Positions 50,762 to 62,195 of a stretch of 64,000 nucleotides of DNA are shown here, in pieces (within the stretch, counting starts at the first letter, position 1; each line of letters begins with the position of its first letter). The translations under genes were made by a program, and so were the position numbers. The notes beneath the pieces were generated by a model that saw only the letters and a list, made by a program, of their open reading frames with translations, did no database searches and had not been told where the DNA came from. Source of the stretch: Taibaiella sp. (GTDB taxonomy: Bacteria > Bacteroidota > Bacteroidia > Chitinophagales > Chitinophagaceae); contig JAEUVV010000008.1 in the NCBI GenBank assembly GCA_016786705.1, forward strand, positions 62,001 to 126,000, read 5' to 3'.

Positions 50762-53700
50762 TTAATCTCCGGCAGTATCGGCCGGCGCAACAGCCGGGGC
50801 AAGTGTATCGGTGTTGTTAGTACTATCGGCCAATGCCTTCCTGCCCAGGCCAAAGAGTTCCCATACATTGTTAAAGGAACGTCGATAAGAAATTCCCACT
50901 CCCTGCCGGGAAATATTTTGCTGGAAGAGCGCGTCATAGTTACTCGTCCTGAAGATATTAAAACGCACCCGCCCATCTCTGCGGATCAGGTACTGGGCCA
51001 TAAAGTCACCGGCCAGGTTGGAAGTATAAGAACCGCCGGAACCCACCTGGGAAGGCCTTCCCCAGTCGTAAACCCCGCCCACATCTACCAGAAGCCGGTT
51101 GTTCAAAAAGTTTTTGCGCACACTTAACTTAGCCTCATTCCGGTTCAGGTAATCAATACTACCGGGATTGCCGCCATTATTTAGACTATTATTGAGGTTG
51201 TAATTTTTATAGCGTACGCCCACATGCAAGTCTTCTACCCTGAACAATTTATTAGCCCAGTTCGTCAGCTGTGAAGAAGCTACCGACGAAACAATATCGG
51301 TAACATTGTTTAAGGTACCGGAAGATACCGCAGCCGTATTGTTCATAAACCCTTCCGGTGGCGCGAACTGGTCCAGGAGCAATAAAGAGGCCACCTGGTT
51401 CAGTAACTGGGTTTCATCGGTATTCACGCGTTCCAGTTTCTGGTAAGCATAAGTACCTATAGAGCGGTTCTCCGTCAATTCTATTTTAAAGTCTATGTCC
51501 GGGTTCTGTAAAGTATTAGATGCGGTAAGCCTTACATTAATCATCTGCGCCAGTTGCGCGTCCGCGATCTCCTGCTGGGAAAGGTTTACCCGGTTCACTT
51601 CATTCGCGATAAGGTCATACAACCTTGCCTTTACGGTAGTGATACCCGTTACGTTCAAATGCGCGTCATAAAGATCACCGCTCCAGACAATGGTACTGCC
51701 AGGCACCAGGTTGAATTCCCGGTTATAATTTAAGATCTGCATTTGCCGGAACGCGAAATTATAATGCCCGCTCTCTATTTTATAATTACCGTTCAGCTTA
51801 ATATCGCCATCAGAAGGAATTTCCATCACGATATTCCCCTCGCCTCTCGAAAACAACTCATCATTGGTCTTGGGGTCCATAACGATGTTGGTACTTAAAT
51901 TATTATTGATCACCGCATCGATCCGGATATTGTACTTATTGGAAAACTTAAGTTTCTTCTGCCGCCAGGCAAAAAGCTGTTCTTCTGTTTTTTTAAATTT
52001 GATATAATTATAGGTGCCCACATCGCTGGAAAAGTCCAGAGGAATTACCAGGCTGGAATGCTCTAATGGTTCAAGCGATGCCTGTACCTTTATATCCGTC
52101 GCCGCCCCGGTAATACTGGCGTCCAATTTAGCATCTATGGTCCCGTAATATTGCCCCGTTTCGGGTGCCGCCAGGTTCAATACCCTGAATTTATCGCTCT
52201 TCACCCGGGCATCAAAATCATACGACACCAGGTTCTTATGCCGGATCACACCAGATACAACCGCAATATTATCCTGCATATCGTGCACCTCAAGCTTTCC
52301 AAGATCTATCTCCGCTCCTTTTAGCTGGATCAATCCGGAAGGAATGCTGTACCGCTCGCCCAGCACTTCCGGCCTTACTTTTACCTGCAATAATTGCAGC
52401 TGGCCTTCCGTATTCAATTGGTCGGTATTACCATTCAAGCTTACTTTACCACTGATCCTGCCATCCAGCTGGTTAACGTAGCCTTTTAGTAAAGGACTTA
52501 ACCAAACCACGTTCGCTTTATCAAAATGGATCAGGCCCGACATCGCATTGACATTTTGGGAACCTAGTGCCCATGAGCCGCTTACAGACATCTTTCCATC
52601 CTTATCGGCAACGCCGGTATATTCATCCAGGTAAAGCATATTATGCTCCTGCTCATACCGGCCTTTCAACCGAAGCGACTGGATGGGGTCCCCCTGCACT
52701 TTCACCTCGTTAGAGGATAAAGAAAAATCAAAAACAGGATGATCCATAATATGTACTATATCCACCACGCCATTGATATTACCGCCACTGATCAGTTGAT
52801 CCAACTGTAATAACCGCGACATAGGCGCAATACCCAGGTTGATAAGCTCTATATGAGCAGCATCTTCCAGGTTCGTCGCTTTATTGATATAAATATGCTG
52901 GTTGTCCGAATTAATTTCAAGATTAGCAATATTCAGGCGCCCGTCATCATACACGATCTCATTACCGGCGGGTATGGTCCAGGTATTATTATTGACAAAA
53001 ATCTGCGAAGGCAAAATATTCACGATCACTTTATCGCCCAGAAGCTCCCCTTTCCCGTTCAGCGTGGCATTACCAAACTCGTCCCGGGTCGCGGTGGTCA
53101 TTTTGAATTCCAGTAAATTATTGGCCAGGGTCGCGTTTACATCCAGGCGGTTCAGGAACACATTGGCACCATAACCTAAAGTGGCCGTACCGGCAGTGAT
53201 ATCAAAACTTTGCTGACCGCCTGTACCTTTTACAAATAAGGAATCCATATGCACCCCGTTAAGCACGAATTCAGGCAAATAAGCATTTATCGTAACCTGG
53301 TCTGTAGCCGAGTTCAATATTCCGCTTGCCGTTCCCCCCTCTGACAACTGTATGTCTTTACTGAATACCGAAAGCAGGTCATTTATATTCCCGGCATTCA
53401 CGTCGAAATAGATCAGTTGATCCGCGTCATATTTAGCCGGTGCCTTAAAATAATTAGGTAAATACTTGGACAAAAAGTGATTGATGGTTTGCGGCAGCGC
53501 TACAATTTTATAATCGCCCCAGAGCCTGGCCGAGATATTACTGGTACCGAGGTACAGGTAACGTATATCATCTTCTACCAGGGATTTCAGGTAAATGGAG
53601 TCAATATCCAGTATATCCGCATCCCGTTTTACCGTCATTTGTTTCAGGGTAGCCTCGCCCAGCATCTGGTCGACACTCAGGCCTTCGAAATGCCCTTCCA

Positions 53701-55615
53701 GCAGGCCGGCCAGGCTCGTCTGGTCTTCTACCAGGCCTAAAGCTTTTAAGTTCAGGTGTGTAATATCCGCTTTAAGGTCTCCTTCAGGCTTCGACAGCAT
53801 ATTCTTCAGGCTGCCCTCAAAACGCAGCACCGCATTTTCATCATTCACCTCGAATTTCCCTTCAAACAATCCCGGTGTCAGCTGGCCTTTAAGCGCCAGA
53901 TTATGAAAAGCATATTGCTTCGTTTCAATGAGCTCAAACTTCCCTTCCGTATTTACCTGCAGCAGTTTAGGATCAAAGCCCTTGCCGGATATCCGGAACT
54001 TACCGCTGGCATTGTTTACCAGGTCGGTATTTAAGAACCCTCCTAATTGAAAATGATCCAGGTCAAGTTGCGCGGCATATTCTGGAATGCCTTCCAGCAG
54101 GTAGTTAAAATCACCATCCACATGCAAGCGGCCTAAACCCGAACGGATACCTGTCTTAACATTAAAGCTATTGACACTGCCGATCAGCTCGAAAGGAGCC
54201 TCGATATTTTTAAGCGCCAGCCAGTTGATATTATTATCCTGTGCTATAGCAGGGAAATAATGCAGGAGATTGGCCCCGGTAGTTTTCAATTCACTATTTT
54301 GAAAACTCATGTAAGTGCGGTCAATGTCCGGCAAGCCTTCCATAGTAAAGTCACCGACGGTTAACAGGCTTTTACCATCCCTGATCGTTACCTTATTCGC
54401 ATAAAGCTTGTCCACCGTTCCCCCACCATTCCCGTCCAGGTCGACCACCATCCCTTTAAACAAAGCCATCTCCGGCGCAAAAAAAGTAATATCGTCCATC
54501 GCGACCCGCGCGTTTTTAAAACGGCCTTCCATCTTTACTTTAGACATATAGTCGATAAAATCAGGAAAGCGCTCATAGTGCATGGCATAATAATCCTGCA
54601 GTACGGAATTATTGGTGGCGAGATATAGTTCTTTACATTCAGACATCTTGGGAGACACGGTAACTTTTGCCCGCATCTCTTTAATAGCGATCCCGCTCCG
54701 GTCTTTAGCCGACAAAAACTTAAGATCGCCGGTGATCGTATCGCCAATTACCTTTATGTCTTCCGCCCTGAGCTGGATGGGCTGGATATCCATTTTCCAT
54801 TCATAATACAAACCGGGCTGCCCTGCAGGCTCATCCGGGTTATCCAGAAAAAAACGACCGTCTTTAATTTCTATTTTATGAAGGGCCAGTTGCCAGCCAT
54901 CAGGATTGAAGGGAGTCGTATCAATGCTACGCACGCGCCTTGGCTTCAGGCGATCCGGCCGCCCTGCCTTGTAATCACTCAGGCCATAGCTGGCATTGGC
55001 GATCAGTACCTGTTCAATAATGAGCTCCCGCTTTTTAAAATCCATTTTCCGGACCTCTACGGTAAGGTTTTGTACATGGGCTTCATGGTCTTCACCCAGC
55101 CAAAGGTCCCTGGAAATAAAATGGACATTTTCCAGTACCGCTTTTTTCAGAGAAAAGTCAAAAGTACTACCGGAGTTTTTTGAAGTGCTGTTACCTTCAG
55201 AAAAAGCATCAGCGATAAACTGGTAATTCCATACCGAATCATTCCTGGGGCGGTCCAGGTAGATATAAGCATCTTTGAGCCCGATATATTTCAGTTCTTT
55301 TTCCTCTTTAAAAATAAACCAATCCGTAAGGTTAACTTCAAGATGCCCGGAGTATAACAAAGTATCTTTATCCTGGTCCCGGACCAGGACCCCATCCAGG
55401 CTTAACTTATCCAGGAAGCTCAGGCTAAAGCCTTCTACCCGGACTTCAGTGTTCAACTTCTCAGACAGCCAGCCTGCCGCCTGCCGCGCCACATATTGCT
55501 GTACGGCGGGTATGCGCACAAGAATGACCGCTGCCAGCAATAATACCAACAGCGACAAGAGCACATATTTTAATATTTTCCAGAGTCTTTTCAGCGGAGC
55601 CTTTAAAAACCTCAA
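50762..55615 (-). CDS. TamB-like translocation/assembly protein (DUF490)
   Basis: Very large protein of 1617 residues: one N-terminal membrane anchor (about 13-33), then ~1400 residues of beta-rich, AsmA/TamB-type sequence with few cysteines, and the C-terminal TamB (DUF490) domain (about 1180-1617; IVMEIPSDGDIKLNGNYKIE, FNLVPGSTIVWSGDL, LSVRKNFLNNRLLVDVGG). Such proteins span the periplasm as a hydrophobic groove. They are linked to outer-membrane protein insertion with TamA or to lipid transport between membranes. No tamA/bamA gene is adjacent. The strong length and domain match make the call safe. Confidence 0.9.
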   Translation of the reverse strand: MRFLKAPLKRLWKILKYVLLSLLVLLLAAVILVRIPAVQQYVARQAAGWLSEKLNTEVRVEGFSLSFLDKLSLDGVLVRDQDKDTLLYSGHLEVNLTDWFIFKEEKELKYIGLKDAYIYLDRPRNDSVWNYQFIADAFSEGNSTSKNSGSTFDFSLKKAVLENVHFISRDLWLGEDHEAHVQNLTVEVRKMDFKKRELIIEQVLIANASYGLSDYKAGRPDRLKPRRVRSIDTTPFNPDGWQLALHKIEIKDGRFFLDNPDEPAGQPGLYYEWKMDIQPIQLRAEDIKVIGDTITGDLKFLSAKDRSGIAIKEMRAKVTVSPKMSECKELYLATNNSVLQDYYAMHYERFPDFIDYMSKVKMEGRFKNARVAMDDITFFAPEMALFKGMVVDLDGNGGGTVDKLYANKVTIRDGKSLLTVGDFTMEGLPDIDRTYMSFQNSELKTTGANLLHYFPAIAQDNNINWLALKNIEAPFELIGSVNSFNVKTGIRSGLGRLHVDGDFNYLLEGIPEYAAQLDLDHFQLGGFLNTDLVNNASGKFRISGKGFDPKLLQVNTEGKFELIETKQYAFHNLALKGQLTPGLFEGKFEVNDENAVLRFEGSLKNMLSKPEGDLKADITHLNLKALGLVEDQTSLAGLLEGHFEGLSVDQMLGEATLKQMTVKRDADILDIDSIYLKSLVEDDIRYLYLGTSNISARLWGDYKIVALPQTINHFLSKYLPNYFKAPAKYDADQLIYFDVNAGNINDLLSVFSKDIQLSEGGTASGILNSATDQVTINAYLPEFVLNGVHMDSLFVKGTGGQQSFDITAGTATLGYGANVFLNRLDVNATLANNLLEFKMTTATRDEFGNATLNGKGELLGDKVIVNILPSQIFVNNNTWTIPAGNEIVYDDGRLNIANLEINSDNQHIYINKATNLEDAAHIELINLGIAPMSRLLQLDQLISGGNINGVVDIVHIMDHPVFDFSLSSNEVKVQGDPIQSLRLKGRYEQEHNMLYLDEYTGVADKDGKMSVSGSWALGSQNVNAMSGLIHFDKANVVWLSPLLKGYVNQLDGRISGKVSLNGNTDQLNTEGQLQLLQVKVRPEVLGERYSIPSGLIQLKGAEIDLGKLEVHDMQDNIAVVSGVIRHKNLVSYDFDARVKSDKFRVLNLAAPETGQYYGTIDAKLDASITGAATDIKVQASLEPLEHSSLVIPLDFSSDVGTYNYIKFKKTEEQLFAWRQKKLKFSNKYNIRIDAVINNNLSTNIVMDPKTNDELFSRGEGNIVMEIPSDGDIKLNGNYKIESGHYNFAFRQMQILNYNREFNLVPGSTIVWSGDLYDAHLNVTGITTVKARLYDLIANEVNRVNLSQQEIADAQLAQMINVRLTASNTLQNPDIDFKIELTENRSIGTYAYQKLERVNTDETQLLNQVASLLLLDQFAPPEGFMNNTAAVSSGTLNNVTDIVSSVASSQLTNWANKLFRVEDLHVGVRYKNYNLNNSLNNGGNPGSIDYLNRNEAKLSVRKNFLNNRLLVDVGGVYDWGRPSQVGSGGSYTSNLAGDFMAQYLIRRDGRVRFNIFRTSNYDALFQQNISRQGVGISYRRSFNNVWELFGLGRKALADSTNNTDTLAPAVAPADTAGD

Positions 55616-55700
55616 AGATAAATTGAATTCCTGAACCTTAGCCCCTAAAAAGCTTGTTAAAATAGTTTAATACCAACAGGCATAACCGCACTTCGAAATA

Positions 55701-56201
55701 TTAAAAATATCCCAGATAGGTTTGAGAATACTTGGCGAATTCGACATGGATCACGTCGCCGACATGAAAGATTTTAAAATCCTCCACACTTACCTGAATA
55801 CTATTCAGGCCCGGATAGTTGAGGTGGAAATGAAAAGTCTGCGAGAGTTCTACATACTGTTTTTGCTGAATGCTTAAAGCGATCACTCTCTTAAGACCAT
55901 GTTTCAGATCGGCCCTGTACTTACCGGAAAATTTCTTTTTCCCGTAAATAGTAATCCCTAACAACAGCAACAGGGAAAGTGTGGACGCCATGATATAATT
56001 GGACATGGAAAACTGTTCTTCCAGCTTATTTTCAGGCTTTACAAAGGAAGCGACAAGGCCGATGATCACGATAATGACGATCGCCACTACAAACATCATA
56101 CGCAATACCCGGAAATAGCCCACGGAATCCCGCTCGAGCAGGTTAGCAATGAATGCTTTTTCTTTTTGGGTCATTTCTTCTTCGTAAACAATTTGCTGCA
56201 T
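55701..56201 (-). CDS. uncharacterised protein with two membrane segments
   Basis: Protein of 166 residues: a short cytoplasmic N-terminus (YEEEMTQKEKAFIANLLER), two hydrophobic segments (about 33-51 and 68-85), then a ~75-residue soluble tail with beta-strand character (ALSIQQKQYVELSQ, FKIFHVGDVIHVEF). No family recognised. Single gene between the M19-type dipeptidase and the TamB-like gene, all on the minus strand; the 85-base gap to the latter makes shared transcription uncertain. Confidence 0.65.
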   Translation of the reverse strand: MQQIVYEEEMTQKEKAFIANLLERDSVGYFRVLRMMFVVAIVIIVIIGLVASFVKPENKLEEQFSMSNYIMASTLSLLLLLGITIYGKKKFSGKYRADLKHGLKRVIALSIQQKQYVELSQTFHFHLNYPGLNSIQVSVEDFKIFHVGDVIHVEFAKYSQTYLGYF

Positions 56202-56272
56202 AGCCTGGTTTGTATAAGCCCTACAAATCTAATTAATATTACAGAAGAATGAAAATACTACACTAAAGTATA

Positions 56273-57799
56273 TCAGCTATACCATTTCTGAAAAAAAGAC
56301 CAGGCATTTTCGGCAAACAAGCGGCTGATGATCTCTTCAGCGGTCAGTTGATTAATGGCATGGCGCATAGGATGTGCTACATTAGCGCCTACAAAATTAC
56401 GGGCATGGATCAGCAGGAATGCTTCCAGCTCACCATATTCTTCCAGGGTCCAGAAGCGGTTTAAGGGATCAACAATACCATCAAAATCGGAGCCTATGGC
56501 TACATGATGCCAGGCAGGCAAGCCGCGGCCATCCGCAAGTTTGGCCACATGCAATACCTGGTTCCAAACCAGCAGGCTGTACTGAAATTTCTCATTATAC
56601 TCTGTATTTGCCGTTTTCTTTAATTTCTTAAAGGTCATTTCATTGGCTATTCTTCTTTCGTCCAACTGTATGCCCATGATGCCTTCCGTACGGATCATTG
56701 CGAGTATTTCCTCATCATAAAAATTAATCTGGTTGGTATCGATCAGTTTACCGGTACGGTCATAACCGTCGGGCACATCATATAAAGGGATATCGTAAAA
56801 AGTATTGCCGGGCAGCTGGTGTGTAGGCCCATTTGCTGTATAGTCTTTAGCCCCATTGCACACCCCATGGCTAATGATGACCGGTACTTTACCTTTATAC
56901 CTGGCCTGTTGCAGCAGCGCTATATAATAAGCCCGGGCCGCGATGCTCATATGCTTAAGGTCAATAAAGACCGGGCCGCCATCGGCACCGCTCAATAGTT
57001 CCGCCACTACTTTCTTACCAAGGTCCGTAAACCCCGAATCCATCCCTTCAGACTGGTCCAGGGCATTGATCATCGGCGCTTTAAAACTCCGGGAATGCCC
57101 GCAAAGCTGGTTAAAGAAGTGATGGCACAGGGAAACAAACCAGGGCCGTGCAGGACTGTTTTTCAGCATTTTTAATTTCGCCAGGACATCCTCTTCATTA
57201 AGTACCTGCCCTAATCCAGTGTTCAAAATATGCAGTCCTTCCACACTGGGAATAAAAGCAATCGTAAATGGATCCGCAGCTGTATTCTGTGCAGGTATCT
57301 TTTTATTGCGCTCAATGATGCGCTCCAGGTCTTTAAAATCCCGGGCCAGCTCATAAGTCATCCAGCGCTCACCCACTTTTATCGCCCTACCTTCACCGCT
57401 TTTGATAAAAGCCATTTCCTGCTGGAAATCGCTCCAATAATCCTGCATTGATTTTAGCGCGTTTACCCTTGTTTTCCCAAAGCCGGTGGTAAGGTTTACC
57501 AGCAATTGCTCAAACAAGCTGAGTACCCCCCTGAACTGTACAAAACCCTTTTCAATACAACCTATGGCGACCACCATAACCTGTACGTTCGCTTTAGCTG
57601 CGGCGCTAAGGTTGGCCTGCGGGAACAGGGTTAGGCCCAGCATATTATTCGCCGACTTTTCGAGATAGGTCGGGTTGGAAGTGAACCACAAGCTGCTCAC
57701 ATGGCCCGGATTGACGGATTGGACCAGGGGCATATAAGCATGCGCGCGGCTGTAGGGCTTTAACTGCGGGTGGCAATGGATATCAATCTTGAAAGACAT
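56273..57799 (-). CDS. peptidase M19 (membrane dipeptidase)-type protein
   Basis: Protein of 508 residues with amidohydrolase motifs of the M19 family: DIHCHPQLKPY (6-16), a central VFIDLKHMSIAARAYY with the metal-site His, VPVIISHGV, and GSDFDGIVDP (near 436). M19 enzymes cleave dipeptides, often with D-residues. It is longer than ordinary renal-dipeptidase-like proteins (~350-400), with an insertion in the N-terminal half. No signal peptide is seen. Monocistronic, downstream of the eno terminator. Confidence 0.82.
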   Translation of the reverse strand: MSFKIDIHCHPQLKPYSRAHAYMPLVQSVNPGHVSSLWFTSNPTYLEKSANNMLGLTLFPQANLSAAAKANVQVMVVAIGCIEKGFVQFRGVLSLFEQLLVNLTTGFGKTRVNALKSMQDYWSDFQQEMAFIKSGEGRAIKVGERWMTYELARDFKDLERIIERNKKIPAQNTAADPFTIAFIPSVEGLHILNTGLGQVLNEEDVLAKLKMLKNSPARPWFVSLCHHFFNQLCGHSRSFKAPMINALDQSEGMDSGFTDLGKKVVAELLSGADGGPVFIDLKHMSIAARAYYIALLQQARYKGKVPVIISHGVCNGAKDYTANGPTHQLPGNTFYDIPLYDVPDGYDRTGKLIDTNQINFYDEEILAMIRTEGIMGIQLDERRIANEMTFKKLKKTANTEYNEKFQYSLLVWNQVLHVAKLADGRGLPAWHHVAIGSDFDGIVDPLNRFWTLEEYGELEAFLLIHARNFVGANVAHPMRHAINQLTAEEIISRLFAENAWSFFQKWYS

Positions 57800-57928
57800 G
57801 GGGCGGATGAATTAAGGTCAACTCAAAATTAAGTAGTGTGCTGCAATAATTGCCCTGTTTACAGCAAATTAAATTACTAACATTTAAATATTTAATTAAA
57901 TAAGCATAAGTACAAAACCTATTAAAAC

Positions 57929-57964
57929 ACAACAGGGTTGCCGCTTGCGCGGCAACCCTGTTGT
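57929..57964 (-). terminator. eno terminator
   Basis: 16-bp perfect stem (57929-57944 with 57949-57964), GC-rich core, 19 bases after the eno stop. Confidence 0.85.
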
Positions 57965-57983
57965 CCCGGTTATCTTTTAATAA

Positions 57984-59315
<1,332 letters not shown>

Positions 59316-59460
59316 AATTTTTAATATGATAAAAAAGTAAAAAAATTGCCGGTAAATGAGTGGAGCCTCTATTCAAGATCAGCTTACGCGGTATCAGTTT
59401 AAGATACAAAACGATTGCGGGCTTCATTCAGATAAGCTATTTTTTTGGCTTATGTTGCTG

Positions 59461-59468
59461 TACCTTTG
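59461..59468 (+). promoter_or_regulatory. -7 box TACCTTTG upstream of the helicase gene
   Basis: Consensus match ending 17 bases before the ATG at 59486, so the leader would be about 12 bases. Confidence 0.5.
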
Positions 59469-59485
59469 AGGCCTAATTTAATTAA

Positions 59486-60628
59486 ATGAAATTTGAATCG
59501 TTAGGATTATCTGCAAACATTTTACATACAGTGAAGCAAATGGGGTTCGCCCAGGCTTTTCCCATACAAGCGGAGGCCATACCGCCGATTTTGGCCGGTA
59601 AAGATATTATGGGTGTGGCACCAACGGGTGCCGGGAAAACGGCCAGTTTTGTCATGCCGATCCTGGACCAGTTGCAGCAGGTCAAAAATGAGCGCAACCG
59701 CTCCGTGCACATATTGCTGTTGGTGCCCACGCGCGAATTAGCCGTTCAAATTGATGAGGTATTCCGGGTATTTTCGGAACCTTTGCGCAGATCTGTTCGC
59801 ACTTTGGCGGTATATGGCGGCGTTTCCATACAGCCCCAGATGAAAGCTTTAATGGGCGTTGAGGTATTGATTGCCACTCCGGGCAGATTGCTGGAATTGA
59901 TAGCAAAAAATGCAGTTGACATATCCGGAATCAGGCAGTTGGTGATCGACGAGGCGGATAAACTTTTCCAGTTGGGCTTTGAAGCGGAGATGGATCAATT
60001 ATTGTCGCTCCTGCCTGCACACAAGCAAACTATGCTATACTCTGCAACGCTCAATGATAAAGTGACCGAACTTAAATCAAGGTTGGGCATAAAGCCTGTT
60101 ATGATCACCATTGAGCCGGAACAACAATCTCTGGATGCTATTGAGCAGATTGCCTATTTGGTGACGGCTGCCACCAAAGGCCCTTTTTTGCGCTATTTGA
60201 TTAAAGAGCAGCAATTGGATAAAGCGCTTGTGTTCGTTTCCGCTCAAAGAACGGCCGATAATGTTGTGGATAAATTAAAAAAGAATAAAATAAACGCAGT
60301 AGCTGTTCATGCGGGTAAATCGCAAAATGCAAGAATGGACAGACTGGCAGGGTTTAAGGCCGGAAAGAACCAGATCCTGGTGGCAACCGATCTTATGGGG
60401 CGCGGCATCCATATTGAGTCATTACCCGTGGTGATTAATTACGAATTGCCCCGCTCACCTTTAGATTATGTACACCGCATTGGCCGCACAGGCAGGGCCC
60501 TGAAGCAGGGGAAAGCGATTACTTTAATTACGGAGGAGGAATTAGCCCATTTCAAACTTATTCAAAAGAAAATGGGGAAAAACGTTACTATTATTGATGC
60601 CACAGACACTAACCTGCATGGTTATTAG
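59486..60628 (+). CDS. DEAD-box RNA helicase
   Basis: Core helicase of 380 residues with almost no extension: Q-motif (F24/Q28 region), Walker A APTGAGKT (45-52), DEAD in VIDEADKLF, SAT in YSATL, motif V VATDLMGRGI and motif VI HRIGRTGR. It belongs to the RhlE/DbpA-like single-domain RNA helicases, which remodel RNA in ribosome assembly or decay. A degenerate copy of its last ~55 bases lies at 61292-61349, beyond the next gene. Confidence 0.93.
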   Translation: MKFESLGLSANILHTVKQMGFAQAFPIQAEAIPPILAGKDIMGVAPTGAGKTASFVMPILDQLQQVKNERNRSVHILLLVPTRELAVQIDEVFRVFSEPLRRSVRTLAVYGGVSIQPQMKALMGVEVLIATPGRLLELIAKNAVDISGIRQLVIDEADKLFQLGFEAEMDQLLSLLPAHKQTMLYSATLNDKVTELKSRLGIKPVMITIEPEQQSLDAIEQIAYLVTAATKGPFLRYLIKEQQLDKALVFVSAQRTADNVVDKLKKNKINAVAVHAGKSQNARMDRLAGFKAGKNQILVATDLMGRGIHIESLPVVINYELPRSPLDYVHRIGRTGRALKQGKAITLITEEELAHFKLIQKKMGKNVTIIDATDTNLHGY

Positions 60629-60678
60629 GTCAGCACCTTAGTAATCTATTTACGGCTTAGGATCCTGACGATTGCGCC

Positions 60679-60702
60679 TTTGTTGGTCTTTTGACCAACA
60701 AA
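60679..60702 (+). terminator. hairpin after the helicase gene
   Basis: 10-bp perfect stem TTTGTTGGTC/GACCAACAAA with loop TTTT. A decayed version occurs at about 61236-61256. Confidence 0.5.
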
Positions 60703-60724
60703 ACCTAACCCAAATTCAATGAAG

Positions 60725-60845
60725 GTGTCTAAAAAGGGTGCAATTTGTCATCCTGGGTATATCGAAGGGTAGACAAATTTGATCCTCCATTCTTGCTACA
60801 TTTCGACGGAGCTCAATGCGACAAGAATCCTGGCTTTTTAGACAG
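60725..60845. repeat. MITE-like palindromic element, copy B
   Basis: Flanked by inverted repeats GTGTCTAAAAAG and CTTTTTAGACA. It holds the same palindromic core (CATTTCGACGGAGCTCAATG) and the same GACAAATTTGAT left part as copy A. Confidence 0.7.
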
Positions 60846-60868
60846 CATCGATATAAAATTTAAATCTA

Positions 60869-61231
60869 ATGACGGATAGAGAATACATTCAAAACGCCAG
60901 ACAGGCTTCCAATGCGGCTATTGCTATAAAAGACGTGGAAGGGGTAACGAAACATTATATGGAAGATATCATTGTGATTTCGGGCGAAGGCGGAAAACAT
61001 GCCGGAAAGAAAAGTCTTGCTAAAATATGGAAGGAAATGTTTAGCTCCGGTATTGTTTTATTTGAAAGACTTCCTGCTGAAATTATTGTTGGCGAAAGCG
61101 GCAAATTAGCCTGGGAAACCGGCATTTGGAACTATAAAGATGGCGCAAAAGGCGGCAACTATTCAGCAATGTGGTGCAAAACAGGTAATGTCTGGAAGAC
61201 GAGGACAGAGCTGTTTGTATCGCTTGATTAA
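60869..61231 (+). CDS. SnoaL-like/DUF4440 protein
   Basis: Protein of 120 residues with the NTF2-like cone fold of YybH/DUF4440 proteins: a first helix (IQNARQASNAAIAIKDVEGV), HYMEDIIVISGEGG, and a closing sheet with LAWETGIWNYKDG and NYSAMWCKTGNVWKTRTELF. Such proteins are small ketosteroid-isomerase-like enzymes or ligand binders of unknown substrate. It lies between two copies of the helicase 3' end, next to MITE copy B, suggesting arrival by a local rearrangement. Confidence 0.8.
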   Translation: MTDREYIQNARQASNAAIAIKDVEGVTKHYMEDIIVISGEGGKHAGKKSLAKIWKEMFSSGIVLFERLPAEIIVGESGKLAWETGIWNYKDGAKGGNYSAMWCKTGNVWKTRTELFVSLD

Positions 61232-61291
61232 GCCCATGTTGATCTTTTGACCGACAAAAAACTAGCCAGACTGGAGGATTGCTCAGCGCAC

Positions 61292-61349
61292 AAATGGAAA
61301 GAACGTTACTATTATTGATGCTGCATACACTAATCTGCATGGTTATTAA
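61292..61349 (+). pseudogene. remnant copy of the DEAD-box helicase 3' end
   Basis: This stretch matches 60570-60628 closely and encodes NVTIIDAAYTNLHGY plus a stop, compared with NVTIIDATDTNLHGY in the helicase. One base is missing near the beginning. No start or upstream helicase sequence is present. The rest of 61232-61507 holds only the decayed hairpin and AT-rich DNA. Confidence 0.75.
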
Positions 61350-61507
61350 AGCCCAAAATGCGTTTTTATGATAACCATTTCAATTGCTTCATCCATAAAC
61401 CGGCTAAACATTATAATAAAGATGCTCTATTAAGGATTCCGGCGTTTTTCAATATTTCTGCCTAAATTTGACCTCATTTCCTAAAATTACAGCGCTAAAA
61501 TAGCCAG

Positions 61508-62086
61508 ATGAGCACATTTGAACAGTTTAAAGAGATCGTTACCCGAAGGAGAACGGTAAAGCCCGCCCAAATGAACGGGCAGATTATTCCGGAACAAGAT
61601 ATTAAAGACATTATCGCCACCGCGGACTGGGCGCCTACCCATGGCCGCACGGAACCCTGGCGTTTTTTCGTCCTGACCGGCGACAACCTGAAGAAATTTT
61701 GTGAACATCACGCCGAATTATACTGGGCCAATACAGACGAAGCTCTGCGTACAGAAACCAAGAGGGAATCGCTGACCAAAATGGGCGACAAAGCCTCTCA
61801 CCTGGTGATCACGGTAATGCGCCGCACGCCGGACACTAAGATCATCGTGGAAGAAGAGTATGCGGCTGTTGCCGCGGCTACCGAAAATATGTTGCTGGGC
61901 GCTACCGCGAAAGGCATCGCCTCCTTCTGGAGTACCGGCGGCATGACGCATCACCCGGCCATGAAAATGTACCTGGGCCTTACCGAAAATGACCTCGTTA
62001 TGGGACTGATTTACCTGGGCTACTCTGATGATCAAAAAGAAGGTACCCGTAAAATACCTTTAGTAGATAAAATTATTTGGGTTTAA
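61508..62086 (+). CDS. nitroreductase family protein
   Basis: FMN-dependent oxidoreductase of 192 residues: RRRTVKPAQMNGQIIP and ATADWAPTHGRTEPWRF near the N-terminus (FMN contacts), EYAAVAAATENMLLGA in the middle, MGLIYLGYSD near the end. It resembles YdjA-type small nitroreductases acting on quinones or nitro compounds; the natural substrate is unknown. The start ATG 61508 fits the family. Confidence 0.88.
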   Translation: MSTFEQFKEIVTRRRTVKPAQMNGQIIPEQDIKDIIATADWAPTHGRTEPWRFFVLTGDNLKKFCEHHAELYWANTDEALRTETKRESLTKMGDKASHLVITVMRRTPDTKIIVEEEYAAVAAATENMLLGATAKGIASFWSTGGMTHHPAMKMYLGLTENDLVMGLIYLGYSDDQKEGTRKIPLVDKIIWV

Positions 62087-62195
62087 GATAATTGTGAATG
62101 GTGAATAGTAAAAAGTGAAAAGTGAAAAGTAAATAACTATTGGGTTAGTATATAGTTAACCATTGACAATTAGTAATCAACCTGCCATCACTCAT

